Shown here one piece after another: positions 17,368-26,738 of a stretch of 64,000 nucleotides of DNA. The position numbers and the translations under genes were made by a program. Every line of letters begins with the position of its first letter. The stretch's first letter is position 1. The notes below the pieces were generated by a model that had not been told where the DNA came from, ran no database searches, and saw only the letters and a list, made by a program, of their open reading frames with translations. Origin of the DNA: Chlorogloea purpurea SAG 13.99 (lineage in GTDB: Bacteria; Cyanobacteriota; Cyanobacteriia; Cyanobacteriales; Microcystaceae); assembly GCA_016903695.1 (NCBI GenBank), contig JADQBB010000008.1, positions 1-64,000 of the forward strand, written 5' to 3'.

Positions 17368-19443
17368 ATGCAATCACGAGCGATTTGGATTAATGGGTTA
17401 TCCCGTAGCGGCAAAACAGAACTTTTAGTCCAAAAATTCCAGGATTGGCTGAAAGTAGAACGATCGAGATCCGGGCCGTCACCGTTAACGGGTTCAGTAT
17501 TAGTATTAGCCGCTAACGACGAAAATAAGCGGACATTAGCCGATAAATTAGCGATGGCCTCGAAAGGAAGCTATCCAATTAACTGTAAAACCCCCCTCGG
17601 ATTCATCACCGACGAGGTATTCTTATTCTGGCCCCTCATCTTCGGAGGATTAAAATTAAAACCCCAATTCCCGATTAGATTACGCCCCGAAGCCGAACAA
17701 GAATTGGCGACGAATTTATGGAGAGAGGAGATAAAAACTGGGTACAATCTCATGGGTATCGGAGAATATCGCTTCGTGCGTCAAACCTTGGATTTTTTAC
17801 AATTGGCGGGTGCTGCCGGAATCCCCACGGAAGAGATTGTCGAAACCTTGGACAGAAAATTATCCCCCCAGGATAAAGGGCGGGTATTGGCATTAGATGA
17901 AAGCGACGCGCCTTATAAAGTGGGAGAATTATTAATTCAATGGCGACAGTTTTGTTTGGAAAGAGGGTTATTAAGTTACGGGATAATTTACGAATTATAT
18001 TGGCGGTATCTATTACCGGATAATTATTACAAAAGTCAATTACTGCGGCGTTACGGGGCCCTATTCGCTGACGATGTAGATGATTATCCCGCTATCGCCC
18101 ACGATTTGTTTAATATTTTCTTAGACGAATCGGTTTTTAGCGTCTTTACCTATAATCTCAACGGACAGATCCGCCTCGGTTTGAACGCTGACCCTGACTG
18201 TCTGGGGCGATTGAGTCAACGCTGCGAAGTAATCTCAAAAGAAAGTGACGGGGAGTTGTCAGGGGAAATAGAAACGATGTTGCAAGATGAGGGTTATATT
18301 CCCAATTTAGACGCTCGTTTTGTCTGCCTTTCCACCGTCACCCGCGCCCAATTATTACGACAGACGGCGGAAGCGATAATCAAAGAAGTGAAAAGCGGCG
18401 TTAAACCAGAGGATATTGTGGTCATCGCCCCAGGTTTAGACGAAATCTCCCGCTATACCCTGATGGAAATCCTCACCAGGGCCGAGATTCCGGTGCAACC
18501 CCTCAACGAACAGAGGCCCCTCGTCAGTTGTCCCTTGGTGCGGGGTTTATTGACTCTTCTCGCCCTCGTTACCCCAGGATTGGGTCGTTTATCGTCGGCC
18601 GATAATATTGCCGAGATGTTAGTGGTTTTAAGCCGACATCAGGAAGACGCGGATTCGGGTTTAGTAGCGCTTATTGACCCGGTGCGGGCCGGTTTGATCG
18701 CCGACTATTGTTATCGCAGTGACCCCGATAATCCCCATTTATTATCGCTGGAAACTTTCGAGCGTCGCGATCGTTTAGGACATAAGGCCACCGCCGCTTA
18801 CGAGCGTATTTTTAACTTCATCGAAGAAATTAAAGCCCTGAAAATTTATCCAAGGGAGATATTGGAGAAAACGAGCGAACGATTGTTAAATAACGGTCGC
18901 GATTTACCCTTCGATCATTTGGCCGCTTTACGGGAATTGATGGAAAGTCTACAACATTTCTGGGAGGTCGATCGACGTTTACGACAGAATCAACTCAGTT
19001 TTCGTAGTGTCACAGAAACCCTGAGTCAATTCATCGTGTTATTGCGCCGCGGTACGATCACGGCCAACCCCTATCCCCTGCGACAATTCGGCCATCTCCC
19101 CCAAGGCGTGACCCTGGGAAATATCTTTCAATATCGCTCCCTCAGACAAGCCCACGAATATCAATTCTGGCTTGATTGTTCTTCTCCCTTGTGGGAGAAA
19201 GGCGGGGCGGCCACCTTATTCGGCGCACCCTGCTTCCTGCGGGGGTTTTCCGAAGTGTGGACATCGGAGTTAGAACTCCAACAGGATAGGGTACGCTTGC
19301 AGAGATTGTTGTGTGATTTGCTCGCGAGAGCGCAATCGCGGGTATTTTTATGTCACAGTGAATTAGGGGTGACGGGTACGGAACAAACCGGCCCTTTACT
19401 GGCTTTAATCCAAGCTGTGCCAGAGTTAGCAATAACCGATTAA
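17368..19443 (+). CDS. UvrD/AddB-like P-loop ATPase (cyanobacterial 'recombinase family' protein)
   Basis: A 691-residue protein. A Walker A motif, GLSRSGKTELL (residues 10-20), begins it and ALFADDVDDYPAIAHDLFNIF (about 231-251) resembles a Walker B/motif II region. The middle (VKPEDIVVIAPGLDEISRYTLMEILTRAEIPVQ) resembles the motif found in AddB/RecB-type helicase relatives before motif V. No C-terminal nuclease motif or iron-sulphur cysteines are seen, so it may be a scaffolding ATPase or an inactivated AddB-like protein. A role in DNA end processing is inferred only. It is convergent with the isoaspartyl peptidase gene (18 bp overlap). Confidence 0.7.
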   Translation: MQSRAIWINGLSRSGKTELLVQKFQDWLKVERSRSGPSPLTGSVLVLAANDENKRTLADKLAMASKGSYPINCKTPLGFITDEVFLFWPLIFGGLKLKPQFPIRLRPEAEQELATNLWREEIKTGYNLMGIGEYRFVRQTLDFLQLAGAAGIPTEEIVETLDRKLSPQDKGRVLALDESDAPYKVGELLIQWRQFCLERGLLSYGIIYELYWRYLLPDNYYKSQLLRRYGALFADDVDDYPAIAHDLFNIFLDESVFSVFTYNLNGQIRLGLNADPDCLGRLSQRCEVISKESDGELSGEIETMLQDEGYIPNLDARFVCLSTVTRAQLLRQTAEAIIKEVKSGVKPEDIVVIAPGLDEISRYTLMEILTRAEIPVQPLNEQRPLVSCPLVRGLLTLLALVTPGLGRLSSADNIAEMLVVLSRHQEDADSGLVALIDPVRAGLIADYCYRSDPDNPHLLSLETFERRDRLGHKATAAYERIFNFIEEIKALKIYPREILEKTSERLLNNGRDLPFDHLAALRELMESLQHFWEVDRRLRQNQLSFRSVTETLSQFIVLLRRGTITANPYPLRQFGHLPQGVTLGNIFQYRSLRQAHEYQFWLDCSSPLWEKGGAATLFGAPCFLRGFSEVWTSELELQQDRVRLQRLLCDLLARAQSRVFLCHSELGVTGTEQTGPLLALIQAVPELAITD

Positions 19444-20355
19444 AGATTGATTATCGCCGTGCCATTCGAGAGTGTCGCCGATACTATCTCCATCGTGATA
19501 GGCCGCCAGGAGAATTTCCGCGGTTTTCCCCCAGGCGATAATGCCGTTAGCATCGAGGGCTATCATCGCTAAATCCCGCCCATTTTCTTGAGATTCCTGC
19601 ATGGATTTGTGTACTGCGGCGGCCAAGGGTAAGCCGTCGAGTACGCGGATGACGATTTTAGCCGCCAGACACTCGTTGATAATATCTTCGCCGATGCCGG
19701 TGCAACTGACTCCGGCTTGCTTGTTGGCATAATTACCCGCGGGCATGGCCGAGTCACTAACCCTGCCGATTCTTTCCAATCCCTTGCCCCCCGTGGAAGT
19801 GCCCGCGGCGATATGGCCCCCGCTATCGAGGGCCACTACACCGATCGTACCGCGTCTGGCCTCCCCGGCGTAGAGAGTGGCCATCTTGCGCTGAAAATTA
19901 TTTTTCCTTTCTTCCATCCACTCTTGAACACGGAAGTCGGTCAGGGGATCATATACCGGTAAGCCCATCTCACGGGCTAGATCTGACGATCCGAAATCAG
20001 AGAGAATACAATCTTCCTCATTCTGCAAAAAATTAGCTAATTGGATCGGATTTTTCACGCGAGAGACGTTGATCACCCCGCTGAATTTCTGTTGAGCGCC
20101 GTCCATCAAGGCGGCGCTCATTCTTACTTGGCCATCCGATTGCACGACGGAACCCGTACCCGCATTGAAACGCAGGTCATCTTCTAATAATTCGCATCCT
20201 CTCACCACCGCCGCCCTCGCAGAGGCCCCATCTAGGAGTAATTGGTATATTTCTTCTACCGTATTATGTAACGATTGACGTACTGCCTGTAATCCCCCTT
20301 TGTCCTCTAAGGAACTTGCCCCACCGTGAATAATTAGTTTCGGTTGTACGGTCAT
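19426..20355 (-). CDS. iaaA: Isoaspartyl peptidase/plant-type L-asparaginase
   Basis: A 309-residue Ntn-hydrolase precursor that should self-cleave at the Thr in RRGTIGVVALDSGGHIAAGTS, where the freed Thr is the nucleophile. Other family stretches are LIIHGGASSLED at the N-terminus, ELLEDDLRFNAGTGSVVQ (about 54-71) and GRVSDSAMPAGNYANKQAGVSCTG after the cleavage site. The enzyme hydrolyses isoaspartyl dipeptides and L-asparagine, and in cyanobacteria also helps use beta-Asp-Arg released from cyanophycin. Its 3' end overlaps the ATPase gene. Confidence 0.93.
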   Translation of the reverse strand: MTVQPKLIIHGGASSLEDKGGLQAVRQSLHNTVEEIYQLLLDGASARAAVVRGCELLEDDLRFNAGTGSVVQSDGQVRMSAALMDGAQQKFSGVINVSRVKNPIQLANFLQNEEDCILSDFGSSDLAREMGLPVYDPLTDFRVQEWMEERKNNFQRKMATLYAGEARRGTIGVVALDSGGHIAAGTSTGGKGLERIGRVSDSAMPAGNYANKQAGVSCTGIGEDIINECLAAKIVIRVLDGLPLAAAVHKSMQESQENGRDLAMIALDANGIIAWGKTAEILLAAYHDGDSIGDTLEWHGDNQSLIGYC

Positions 20356-20420
20356 TACTGTGCTTCTCGATTCAGTCTATGTTTAAAAATCTACCAAATA
20401 ATCGTTACAAATCTGTTACT

Positions 20421-20813
20421 TTAGAGACTTATTTTCAGGGAATTATGATTTAAGTCGGGGCGGAGATTCTCAGCGCCTCTTAAATAAACGTGGCGCATCT
20501 CTTTTTGGGACTTGGTAGTATTAACTTGGAGAATCACCCGGATACATTTGCTCAAACTGCCTTCTACGTGCATCTGTTGTACGTCCAACAGGGGCACATT
20601 CTCCCAGTAAGGACGTTGACGGGCGATCGCAGCCGGAAAAATGGCGCTAATATCTTCAGTGGCGGTAAAGATCACGCAGACTACTTCTTCCGGGTCTAGT
20701 CGGTTATGGCTTTCGATAGCGTCGAGTAATTCGGTCGTTGCCTCCTTTATCGCCTCCACGGTGTTTTCTTCCACGGTCGTCGCCCCTCTAATCGCCCTCA
20801 CTTTCCACTCCAC
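20421..20813 (-). CDS. aroH: Chorismate mutase, AroH class
   Basis: A 130-residue monofunctional chorismate mutase of the AroH (Bacillus-type) trimer class. Signature stretches are VRAIRGATTVEENT (about 5-18) with the active-site Arg, VVCVIFTATEDISAIFPAAIARQ (about 44-66), and IRVILQVNT (about 91-99) with the second Arg contacting the substrate. It converts chorismate to prephenate for Phe/Tyr synthesis. It is divergent from the protein kinase gene and lies 65 bp upstream of iaaA on the same strand. Confidence 0.92.
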   Translation of the reverse strand: MEWKVRAIRGATTVEENTVEAIKEATTELLDAIESHNRLDPEEVVCVIFTATEDISAIFPAAIARQRPYWENVPLLDVQQMHVEGSLSKCIRVILQVNTTKSQKEMRHVYLRGAENLRPDLNHNSLKISL

Positions 20814-21001
20814 GATATTTATCCTCCGATCTAGTTTATAAATTTTACCTACAATAACCCGTTTAGGTTAATATTAATTCTCGAACTCGAGCAAGGATAT
20901 TTCAAGCAAGTTAATAATTTTTAGTTCAAAATATAATTTAACCGGACGATCGATCTTCTCCGAGAGTTAATTTTCTGCCCCAGGGGGTTTAGTAGCATAT
21001 T

Positions 21002-22807
21002 ATGACGGGTGTAATCCTCAAACATCGCTATAAGGTCATCAAGAAAATAGGCAGCGGTGGCTTCGGCCACGCTTTTCTAGCGGAAGATATGGACTTACCT
21101 TCTAAGCGGTGTTGCGTGATCAAACAACTACAACTCTCCGGCACCGATCCGCAAATTTATCGGCTAATTAAAAATCGCTTCGAGAGAGAAGCGGCTATTT
21201 TAGAAGAATTAGGCCGCGGTAATGGACAGATACCGCAACTTTACGCCTATTTCGAGGAGAATAATCAATTTTATTTAGTACAAGAGTACATAGAAGGCGA
21301 AAATCTGGCCCATTATTTAAAAAATCAAGGATTGATGGGAGAATCTGGGGTAAAAAAGATTTTGATCAGTCTTTTAGGGGTTCTAGAATACGTACACGGT
21401 AAAGGCATCATTCACCGGGATATTAAACCGGATAACATTATCTGTCGCAAGAGCGATAATCTACCGGTATTGATCGATTTCGGCTCGGTGAAGGAGTCTC
21501 TCATCGCCCCCCCATCTACATCGATACAATCTAGCAAATCCATCGTCATCGGCACACCAGGTTTTATGCCGCCGGAACAGGCGATCGGTCGTCCCCTGTT
21601 CGCCAGCGATATATACTCGTTAGGATTGACCGCGATCTATTTACTCACAGGAAAAGACCCCGGGCAGTTACGCACATCCCCCCTGACCGGTGAATTTATC
21701 TGGCGGGATACCCTATCTATAGATGACCCCGTATTGGCAGAAGTTTTAGATAAAGCGATCAAACATCTATCTAGCGATCGTTATACCACTGCGGCACAAA
21801 TGCTGTCCCATCTGCAATTACCATCATCTCTGCCCGATACGGTTCTAGTTACTAATAACCAAACTCGAAATATAACTCCTAATACCCCTAATAAATGGGT
21901 GTTAAAAGCCCCTAACCTAGTTAATGCCATAAGTGCGGTAATATTAGTGGCACTAGGCTGGTTTGGATGGAATATATGGGAAAGGTATTCTGTTAAAAAT
22001 GCTACGACAGAATCGGTTAATAATACTAATACCTCACTGCCTAAAGATGTATGTGGAGACATACAGCTAGCTTCCAAGTTTTATCGAGTGATAGTAAGTG
22101 ATGTTAGCAATCTTGAGCGAGTTAAAAATAATTTTTGTAAGGATGCTTTTATACTAAGTGATAGTATCCAAGTAGCTTCTTTTAATGATTACGCAGCCGC
22201 TGATACCTTTAAACAAACGCTAGAAAAAACTTTTCCTAACGTGACGGTGATCGATAATGCAGGTTCGCTCAATCCCATTACTCCGCCCCTTCCTACCCCA
22301 CAAATAGAAACTACCCCCTCGCCCACCCCTATTTATTCCCCATCGTCCGATGCAGAGATAACCCCATCATCAGAAACGGGTACGATTACAGAAGCGGAAG
22401 CGGTGGATTTTATCCAAGAATGGTTAGCCGCCAAAAATCAAATATTCGGCCCTTCTTATGAAATCCATATAGCCGAAAGATTCTTAACCCGTAAAGCTTA
22501 TCAATCGATCATTAGTGGAGATGGTAACGATAAAAGTTTTGCCAAAAAATTAATGGATGAAGGCTCTTATTACACTTTTGGCATACAGAAGATCAATAAA
22601 GTGAAAAATTTCAGCCCCGATAAAGATTGGGCGGTTATCGATGTAGTAGTAGTAGAAGAAGCCACCAGGCATCGTCCCGATGGCTCGATCGAAGATGATG
22701 GTTTTGCCAATAAAACAAAATTAGTGCGTTATGTTCTGCAAAGAGACGATTCAGGTTTAAAAATAGCCGATATTAAAACTATGAAACACTATCGCCGGAA
22801 TTGGTGA
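21002..22807 (+). CDS. Ser/Thr protein kinase with C-terminal IMS (ARC6-like) domain
   Basis: A 601-residue protein. The kinase domain (about 10-265) has IGSGGFGHAF, the VIKQLQ lysine, IIHRDIKPDNII and LIDFGSVKE, so it looks active, although the DFG is followed by a Ser-rich activation segment. A transmembrane helix follows (about 311-330, ISAVILVALGWFGWNIW), and then a linker with Pro/Thr-rich repeats (about 415-455). The C-terminal about 140 residues (TEAEAVDFIQEWLAAKNQIFGPSYE... to YRRNW) match the IMS/DUF4101 domain of ARC6/Ftn2. The IMS half would therefore lie on the far side of the membrane. Its input and targets are unknown. Confidence 0.88.
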   Translation: MTGVILKHRYKVIKKIGSGGFGHAFLAEDMDLPSKRCCVIKQLQLSGTDPQIYRLIKNRFEREAAILEELGRGNGQIPQLYAYFEENNQFYLVQEYIEGENLAHYLKNQGLMGESGVKKILISLLGVLEYVHGKGIIHRDIKPDNIICRKSDNLPVLIDFGSVKESLIAPPSTSIQSSKSIVIGTPGFMPPEQAIGRPLFASDIYSLGLTAIYLLTGKDPGQLRTSPLTGEFIWRDTLSIDDPVLAEVLDKAIKHLSSDRYTTAAQMLSHLQLPSSLPDTVLVTNNQTRNITPNTPNKWVLKAPNLVNAISAVILVALGWFGWNIWERYSVKNATTESVNNTNTSLPKDVCGDIQLASKFYRVIVSDVSNLERVKNNFCKDAFILSDSIQVASFNDYAAADTFKQTLEKTFPNVTVIDNAGSLNPITPPLPTPQIETTPSPTPIYSPSSDAEITPSSETGTITEAEAVDFIQEWLAAKNQIFGPSYEIHIAERFLTRKAYQSIISGDGNDKSFAKKLMDEGSYYTFGIQKINKVKNFSPDKDWAVIDVVVVEEATRHRPDGSIEDDGFANKTKLVRYVLQRDDSGLKIADIKTMKHYRRNW

Positions 22808-23318
22808 GCTTGCGCTCATAGCATTTATCGCCATAAGTGAGGTACAGAAATCCTGATTCGAGGCAGCAGGCAGGAGTTAAATAGACCTCTTGCTTCCATC
22901 AACTAGAGGGCTAACGGCTAAACTCACCCGCCGCTAAAAACATTGGCTCATTGTTACAAGCTTAACATTTAATATAAGGTCGGGTGCGGTGATTGAGACT
23001 TTTGATCCTAATTTATCAAATTACTCGTATCTCGGCCATACCCCCAATACAGGCTACTATCGCAAGAGTAAGAATTAAGAAGCAGAAAAGTGTTGAGAAC
23101 AACTGAATAAATGCCGTTTTTAAGGCTCATTCCAGACATTTTCATGTCAGTTCGGGATAAGGCGATCGATTAGTAAAAATTTGTTACGGAATTATCAGTT
23201 ATCTACGTATTTTATTTCTTCCTCGATAAAATTCTTTTAAGACTATATTGCCTTTCAAAACTTTTATTCAACGCTTAATAAGCGAGCGTTACTATTAATA
23301 AGTAAAAGGAAAAAACCA
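22808..23318. other. 511-bp gap without a recognised gene
   Basis: No open frame or RNA gene is convincing. A short hairpin, GACATtttcATGTC, lies at about 23133-23146 next to TCAGTTCGGGATAAGG. The last 60 bp hold the leader of the PEP-CTERM gene with an AAAAGGAAAA ribosome site. A decayed insertion sequence is possible but cannot be shown. Confidence 0.4.
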
Positions 23319-24155
23319 ATGAAAACAAAGACTTTTGTCGTGATGGTTCTAGGAGCCACTATTTTCTCGGCTAGCCCATCTTTTGCCGCCAACTTCTCGT
23401 TCTCGACCGGCACACCTGATGGAAAGATCGGCACTGCCACACGACCGGAGAGTTCGGGCAAGCAAGAGATCGAGACAGCAGATGATTTTATCTTAAATCA
23501 GCCAACTTCGATCACGAGTGCTTCTTTCACCGGGTTACTTACAGGTGGTGCTTCCGTGAACGATATTGGCCTGGTGCGAGTCGAGATTTACCGCGTCTTT
23601 CCAAAAGACTCGGACCAGAATCGGACAATACAAGTACCAACGAGGGAGAACTCTCCTTCAGATATTGCCTTAGCGGAGCAAGAACTGCCGGACTTTAATT
23701 TGACGACAACAAGTCTAGGTTCATTTTCAGTCCTAAATACAGTTGTGGAGAATATTAACCCATTTCCGAATCAATTTACAGGCGGAGAAGGGCCGACGAC
23801 GGGTGAGGAGGTACGCTTTGACATTTCTTTTTCTCAACCCTTCTCACTGCCCGCCGATCATTATTTCTTCGTGCCGCAGGTGGAAGTCAGTGGCGGAGAG
23901 TTTCTCTGGCTTTCGGCTCCAAAACCGATCGTCGCCCCCGGAACTTCTTTCGCTCCCGACCTACAAAGCTGGATTCGAGATCAAGAACTTCAACCGGACT
24001 GGCTTCGGATCGGTACGGATATTACGGCAGAGGGCCCATTTAATGCCAGCTTCTCATTAGCCGGTGAAGCTGTTCCCGAACCCTTCACCATCTTAGGTGT
24101 AAGTACGGCTTTAGCTTTCGGTACTTTCTTCAAACGTAAATTATCCGAAAAGTGA
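23319..24155 (+). CDS. PEP-CTERM sorting domain secreted protein
   Basis: A 278-residue exported protein. Residues 1-23 are a signal peptide (ending SPSFAA). The body is Thr/Ser/Phe-rich and beta-looking, of no named catalytic family. The C-terminus has the sorting tag: VPEPFTILGVSTALAFGTFFKRK, a PEP motif, a hydrophobic span and a basic tail, recognised by an exosortase for envelope anchoring or release. The exosortase is not in this window. Immediately beyond its stop lies a tnpB relic. Confidence 0.85.
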   Translation: MKTKTFVVMVLGATIFSASPSFAANFSFSTGTPDGKIGTATRPESSGKQEIETADDFILNQPTSITSASFTGLLTGGASVNDIGLVRVEIYRVFPKDSDQNRTIQVPTRENSPSDIALAEQELPDFNLTTTSLGSFSVLNTVVENINPFPNQFTGGEGPTTGEEVRFDISFSQPFSLPADHYFFVPQVEVSGGEFLWLSAPKPIVAPGTSFAPDLQSWIRDQELQPDWLRIGTDITAEGPFNASFSLAGEAVPEPFTILGVSTALAFGTFFKRKLSEK

Positions 24156-24162
24156 AGTACCC

Positions 24163-24345
24163 CTAGTCTCTATCTTTTAGGGTTAAATCTTATTTGATGT
24201 AACCGCAATTATGACACCTTTTAGAAGTAGGAAAGAATCTATCGACTCGATGAGTTTCACAGCCGTATAGTTCCCCTTTGTATTCTAAAAGCGTCAGGAA
24301 TCGCCCCCAAGCAACATCGCTAATTTGTTTTGACAACTTTGGGCG
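24163..24345 (-). mobile_element. Decayed internal fragment of a TnpB (IS200/IS605) gene
   Basis: On the minus strand, from about 24345 down, one frame reads KLSKQISDVAWGRFLTLLEY, then KGELYGCETHRVDRFFPTSK, RCHNCGYIK, stop (24190-24192), DLTLKDRD, stop (24163-24165). This is the C-terminal RuvC/zinc-finger part of TnpB: (I)SDVSW..F...LEYK..WYG..V..VDRFFPSSK.CS.CGY. The two stops interrupt a frame that otherwise continues to match, as if a Gln/Glu and a Trp codon had mutated. Both ends of the gene are missing, so it is a relic. The right side abuts a choice-of-anchor Q fragment. Confidence 0.85.
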
Positions 24346-24599
24346 GGCCCACTTTCACCCACGTTTTGCTTCCCGGTAGTATCGCCATAGACGCGGGGGA
24401 TAACAGCGCTATCCCCCCGGCTATATTAAACGACCAACGAGGCGCGGGATTCCCCCGGTTCATTAATAATATCGTCGATGTCGGGGCTTATGAAGCGAGT
24501 GGGAGCGCGCCGCCGGTTCCAGAACCATCATCGTTGTCCGGTATAGTGACGATCGCTCTGGTGGCGGTGGGTTCATGGCGACGGTCAAAGAGACGCTAA
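24338..24599 (+). pseudogene. 3' fragment of a choice-of-anchor Q / PEP-CTERM protein gene
   Basis: The plus strand reads GGPTFTHVLLPGSIAIDAGD, then IPPAILNDQRGAGFPRFIN, VDVGAYE and a PEP-CTERM tail (VPEPSSLSGIVTIALVAVGS, basic end). In choice-of-anchor Q proteins this LxxGGPT.TH.LLPGSPAIDAG ... DQRG ... VDIGAYE segment is the C-terminal turn of a long right-handed beta-helix. The N-terminal several hundred residues are absent, and the 5' edge meets the tnpB relic at about 24338, so this is a truncated remnant. The only in-frame start is a TTG without a ribosome site. Confidence 0.8.
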
Positions 24600-24613
24600 C
24601 TCCAATGATGAAT

Positions 24614-26341
24614 CTAATATTTCCTCTCTTGGGGTTCAAATAGATCAACTACTACCGGCATTAACTTAATATCGATACCCTGTGGGGAATAATAAGCGAG
24701 TGTATGCTGGAGGAAATTACCATCATCTCTGGTGGAAAAATCTTCCCGACAGTGAGCGCCCCTGCTTTCCTTACGATTGAGAGCGGAGGTGAGAATAATA
24801 TCACCCACGGCCATAATGCACTGTAACTCTAAGGCTTCGATTAATTCCGTATTCCAGCAACCCCCTTTATCATCGAGATAAATATTATCGTATTGGGCCT
24901 TGAGATTATTAATCTGGTTAATTCCCTCCTGCATAGTTTCTTGGGTACGGAAAACGCCGCAATGATAGGTCATACAATCTTGAAACTCCTGACGCAGTTT
25001 GGCAATCCTCACCGTACCCTGATGATTCAACAGATCTTCAACTCTCTGACGGGCGCTATTAACGTATTTCTGAGAGTCAAAATCCGGTAACTTACGATCG
25101 ATTACATATTGGGCGATCGTGCGCCCGGTGCGTCGGCCGTACACCACGCATTCGAGGAGAGAGTTACTGCCGAGACGATTAGCGCCGTGTACCGACACGC
25201 AGGCACATTCTCCCGCCGAGAAAAAGCCGGTGACTAAACTATCCGCGCTCAATCGCACCTGTCCATCGGTATTGACGGGAATCCCGCCCATACAATAATG
25301 AACCGTGGGGCGTACCGGCATCGGCTCATACACCGCGTCGATACCCACCAGGCGATGGGCTTCCTCCCAACAGAAGGGAATGCGGCTCATGATTTTTTCC
25401 TTGCCCATGTGCCGTAAATCGAGGTAGACGAAGGGGCCGCCGGGGCTACCATCGAGATGAACACCTCTACCGGCGCGAATTTCTAAGGTGATGGCGCGAG
25501 AGGTGATGTCCCTGGGGGCCAATTCCATCCGTGAGGGGGCGTAATCTTCCATGAAGCGTTTACCCTCGCTATTGATCAAATACGCGCCTTCTCCCCGTAC
25601 CGCTTCCGAGATAAGTACGCCCACGGGATAAAGCCCGGTGGGATGGAATTGGACGAATTCCATATCTTCTAGAGGCACACCTGCGAAAGCGGACATGGCT
25701 AGACCGTCGCCTGTAGACGCGTAATCGTTGGACGTGGTGTTAAATACCCTGCCGTAGCCCCCCGTGGCGAACATGACGGCTTTGCCGCGCATCGTATCTA
25801 TTTCGCCGTCACGGATGTGATACATGACCACGCCTTTCGCTTCTCCCTCTTCGAGAATCAATTGCATAATGTACCATTCTTCGTAGATATGGACACCGTA
25901 GCGGCGCAGATTACTGACCAATTCGTGTAGGATGGCGTGGCCGGTTTTATCGGCAGCGTAACAGGTGCGGTTGTGAGAGTGGCCGCCGAAGGCCCGCTGT
26001 GCTATCTTACCGTTTTCCAGACGGGAGAAAAGAACCCCCATCTGCTCTAATTCGATGATCACCTCTGGGGCGGATTGGGTGAGAATGGCTACCGCGTCTT
26101 GATCCGCCAAGTAGTCGGAACCTTTTATAGTATCGAAGGCGTGCGCTTTCCAGTCGTCGTTAGGGTCAACGTTTTTTAAAGCGGCGGCGATTCCCCCTTG
26201 GGCGGCGACGGAGTGCGATCGAATGGGATGGGTTTTGGCTATCAGGGCCACATCGATAGTCGGATCGATGCGCTTGATTTCTAACGCGGCGCGGCAACCG
26301 GCTAAACCGCCACCTACAATAATAACGTCGTGTTCTCTCAT
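24614..26341 (-). CDS. sdhA: Succinate dehydrogenase/fumarate reductase flavoprotein subunit
   Basis: A 575-residue FAD subunit. The N-terminal dinucleotide fold is [16 protein letters not shown] (residues 5-20). [19 protein letters not shown] carries the His that links FAD covalently in Sdh/Frd, and the active site shows [23 protein letters not shown] and [13 protein letters not shown]. The C-terminal domain ends in [14 protein letters not shown], typical of SdhA/FrdA. In cyanobacteria the enzyme sits in the thylakoid membrane and feeds the plastoquinone pool. The iron-sulphur subunit is not next to it, as usual in this phylum. It is convergent with the PEP-CTERM fragment. Confidence 0.93.
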   Translation of the reverse strand: MREHDVIIVGGGLAGCRAALEIKRIDPTIDVALIAKTHPIRSHSVAAQGGIAAALKNVDPNDDWKAHAFDTIKGSDYLADQDAVAILTQSAPEVIIELEQMGVLFSRLENGKIAQRAFGGHSHNRTCYAADKTGHAILHELVSNLRRYGVHIYEEWYIMQLILEEGEAKGVVMYHIRDGEIDTMRGKAVMFATGGYGRVFNTTSNDYASTGDGLAMSAFAGVPLEDMEFVQFHPTGLYPVGVLISEAVRGEGAYLINSEGKRFMEDYAPSRMELAPRDITSRAITLEIRAGRGVHLDGSPGGPFVYLDLRHMGKEKIMSRIPFCWEEAHRLVGIDAVYEPMPVRPTVHYCMGGIPVNTDGQVRLSADSLVTGFFSAGECACVSVHGANRLGSNSLLECVVYGRRTGRTIAQYVIDRKLPDFDSQKYVNSARQRVEDLLNHQGTVRIAKLRQEFQDCMTYHCGVFRTQETMQEGINQINNLKAQYDNIYLDDKGGCWNTELIEALELQCIMAVGDIILTSALNRKESRGAHCREDFSTRDDGNFLQHTLAYYSPQGIDIKLMPVVVDLFEPQERKY

Positions 26342-26419
26342 GGGGATGAAGTGATGGGTCTATATTTCATGATGACTTACCCGGACTGCGATCGATCTAA
26401 ATTACACGAACTTTTTAGA

Positions 26420-26686
26420 TTACTCGATCACCACTCTCCACTCGTGTAATTCGTACTCGACGCAACGATTCACTATCAAGGGATCTTGTGCCACAATAGT
26501 TTTAGCCGATTCCAGACTGTCGGCTTCAAATAATAACATTCCCCCGCCTCTTTCCCCCCAATAACCGGATTTAGCTTTGTGACCCTTCTCGATTAACTCC
26601 TTTACATAGGCTTTATGGGCGCTCACATATTGATCGAATTGTGGCTTTTCTACTATCCCCTTCTCTATCTTGACGAACCAAGGCAT
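26420..26686 (-). CDS. YciI family protein
   Basis: An 88-residue protein with the YciI ferredoxin-like alpha+beta fold. The pattern WFVKIEKG, AHKAYVKELIEKGHKAKSG, GGGMLLFEADSLESAKTIVAQDPLIV and CVEYELHEWRVVIE matches it, including the His of the first helix and the central DP(F/L)V turn. Some family members have dehydrochlorinase-like or monooxygenase-like activity, but most have none assigned. It lies 78 bp upstream of sdhA on the same strand and may be cotranscribed with it. It is divergent from the RNA ligase-like gene. Confidence 0.9.
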   Translation of the reverse strand: MPWFVKIEKGIVEKPQFDQYVSAHKAYVKELIEKGHKAKSGYWGERGGGMLLFEADSLESAKTIVAQDPLIVNRCVEYELHEWRVVIE

Positions 26687-26738
26687 ATTTTTTATATAAA
26701 TTAACGCTTTTCCTTTTATATTTTATACCGCTAACTTT

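Noticed and set aside
23133-23170. Insertion-sequence end suggested by GACATtttcATGTC and TCAGTTCGGGATAAGG
   Set aside because: No matching second end and no transposase text in either strand.
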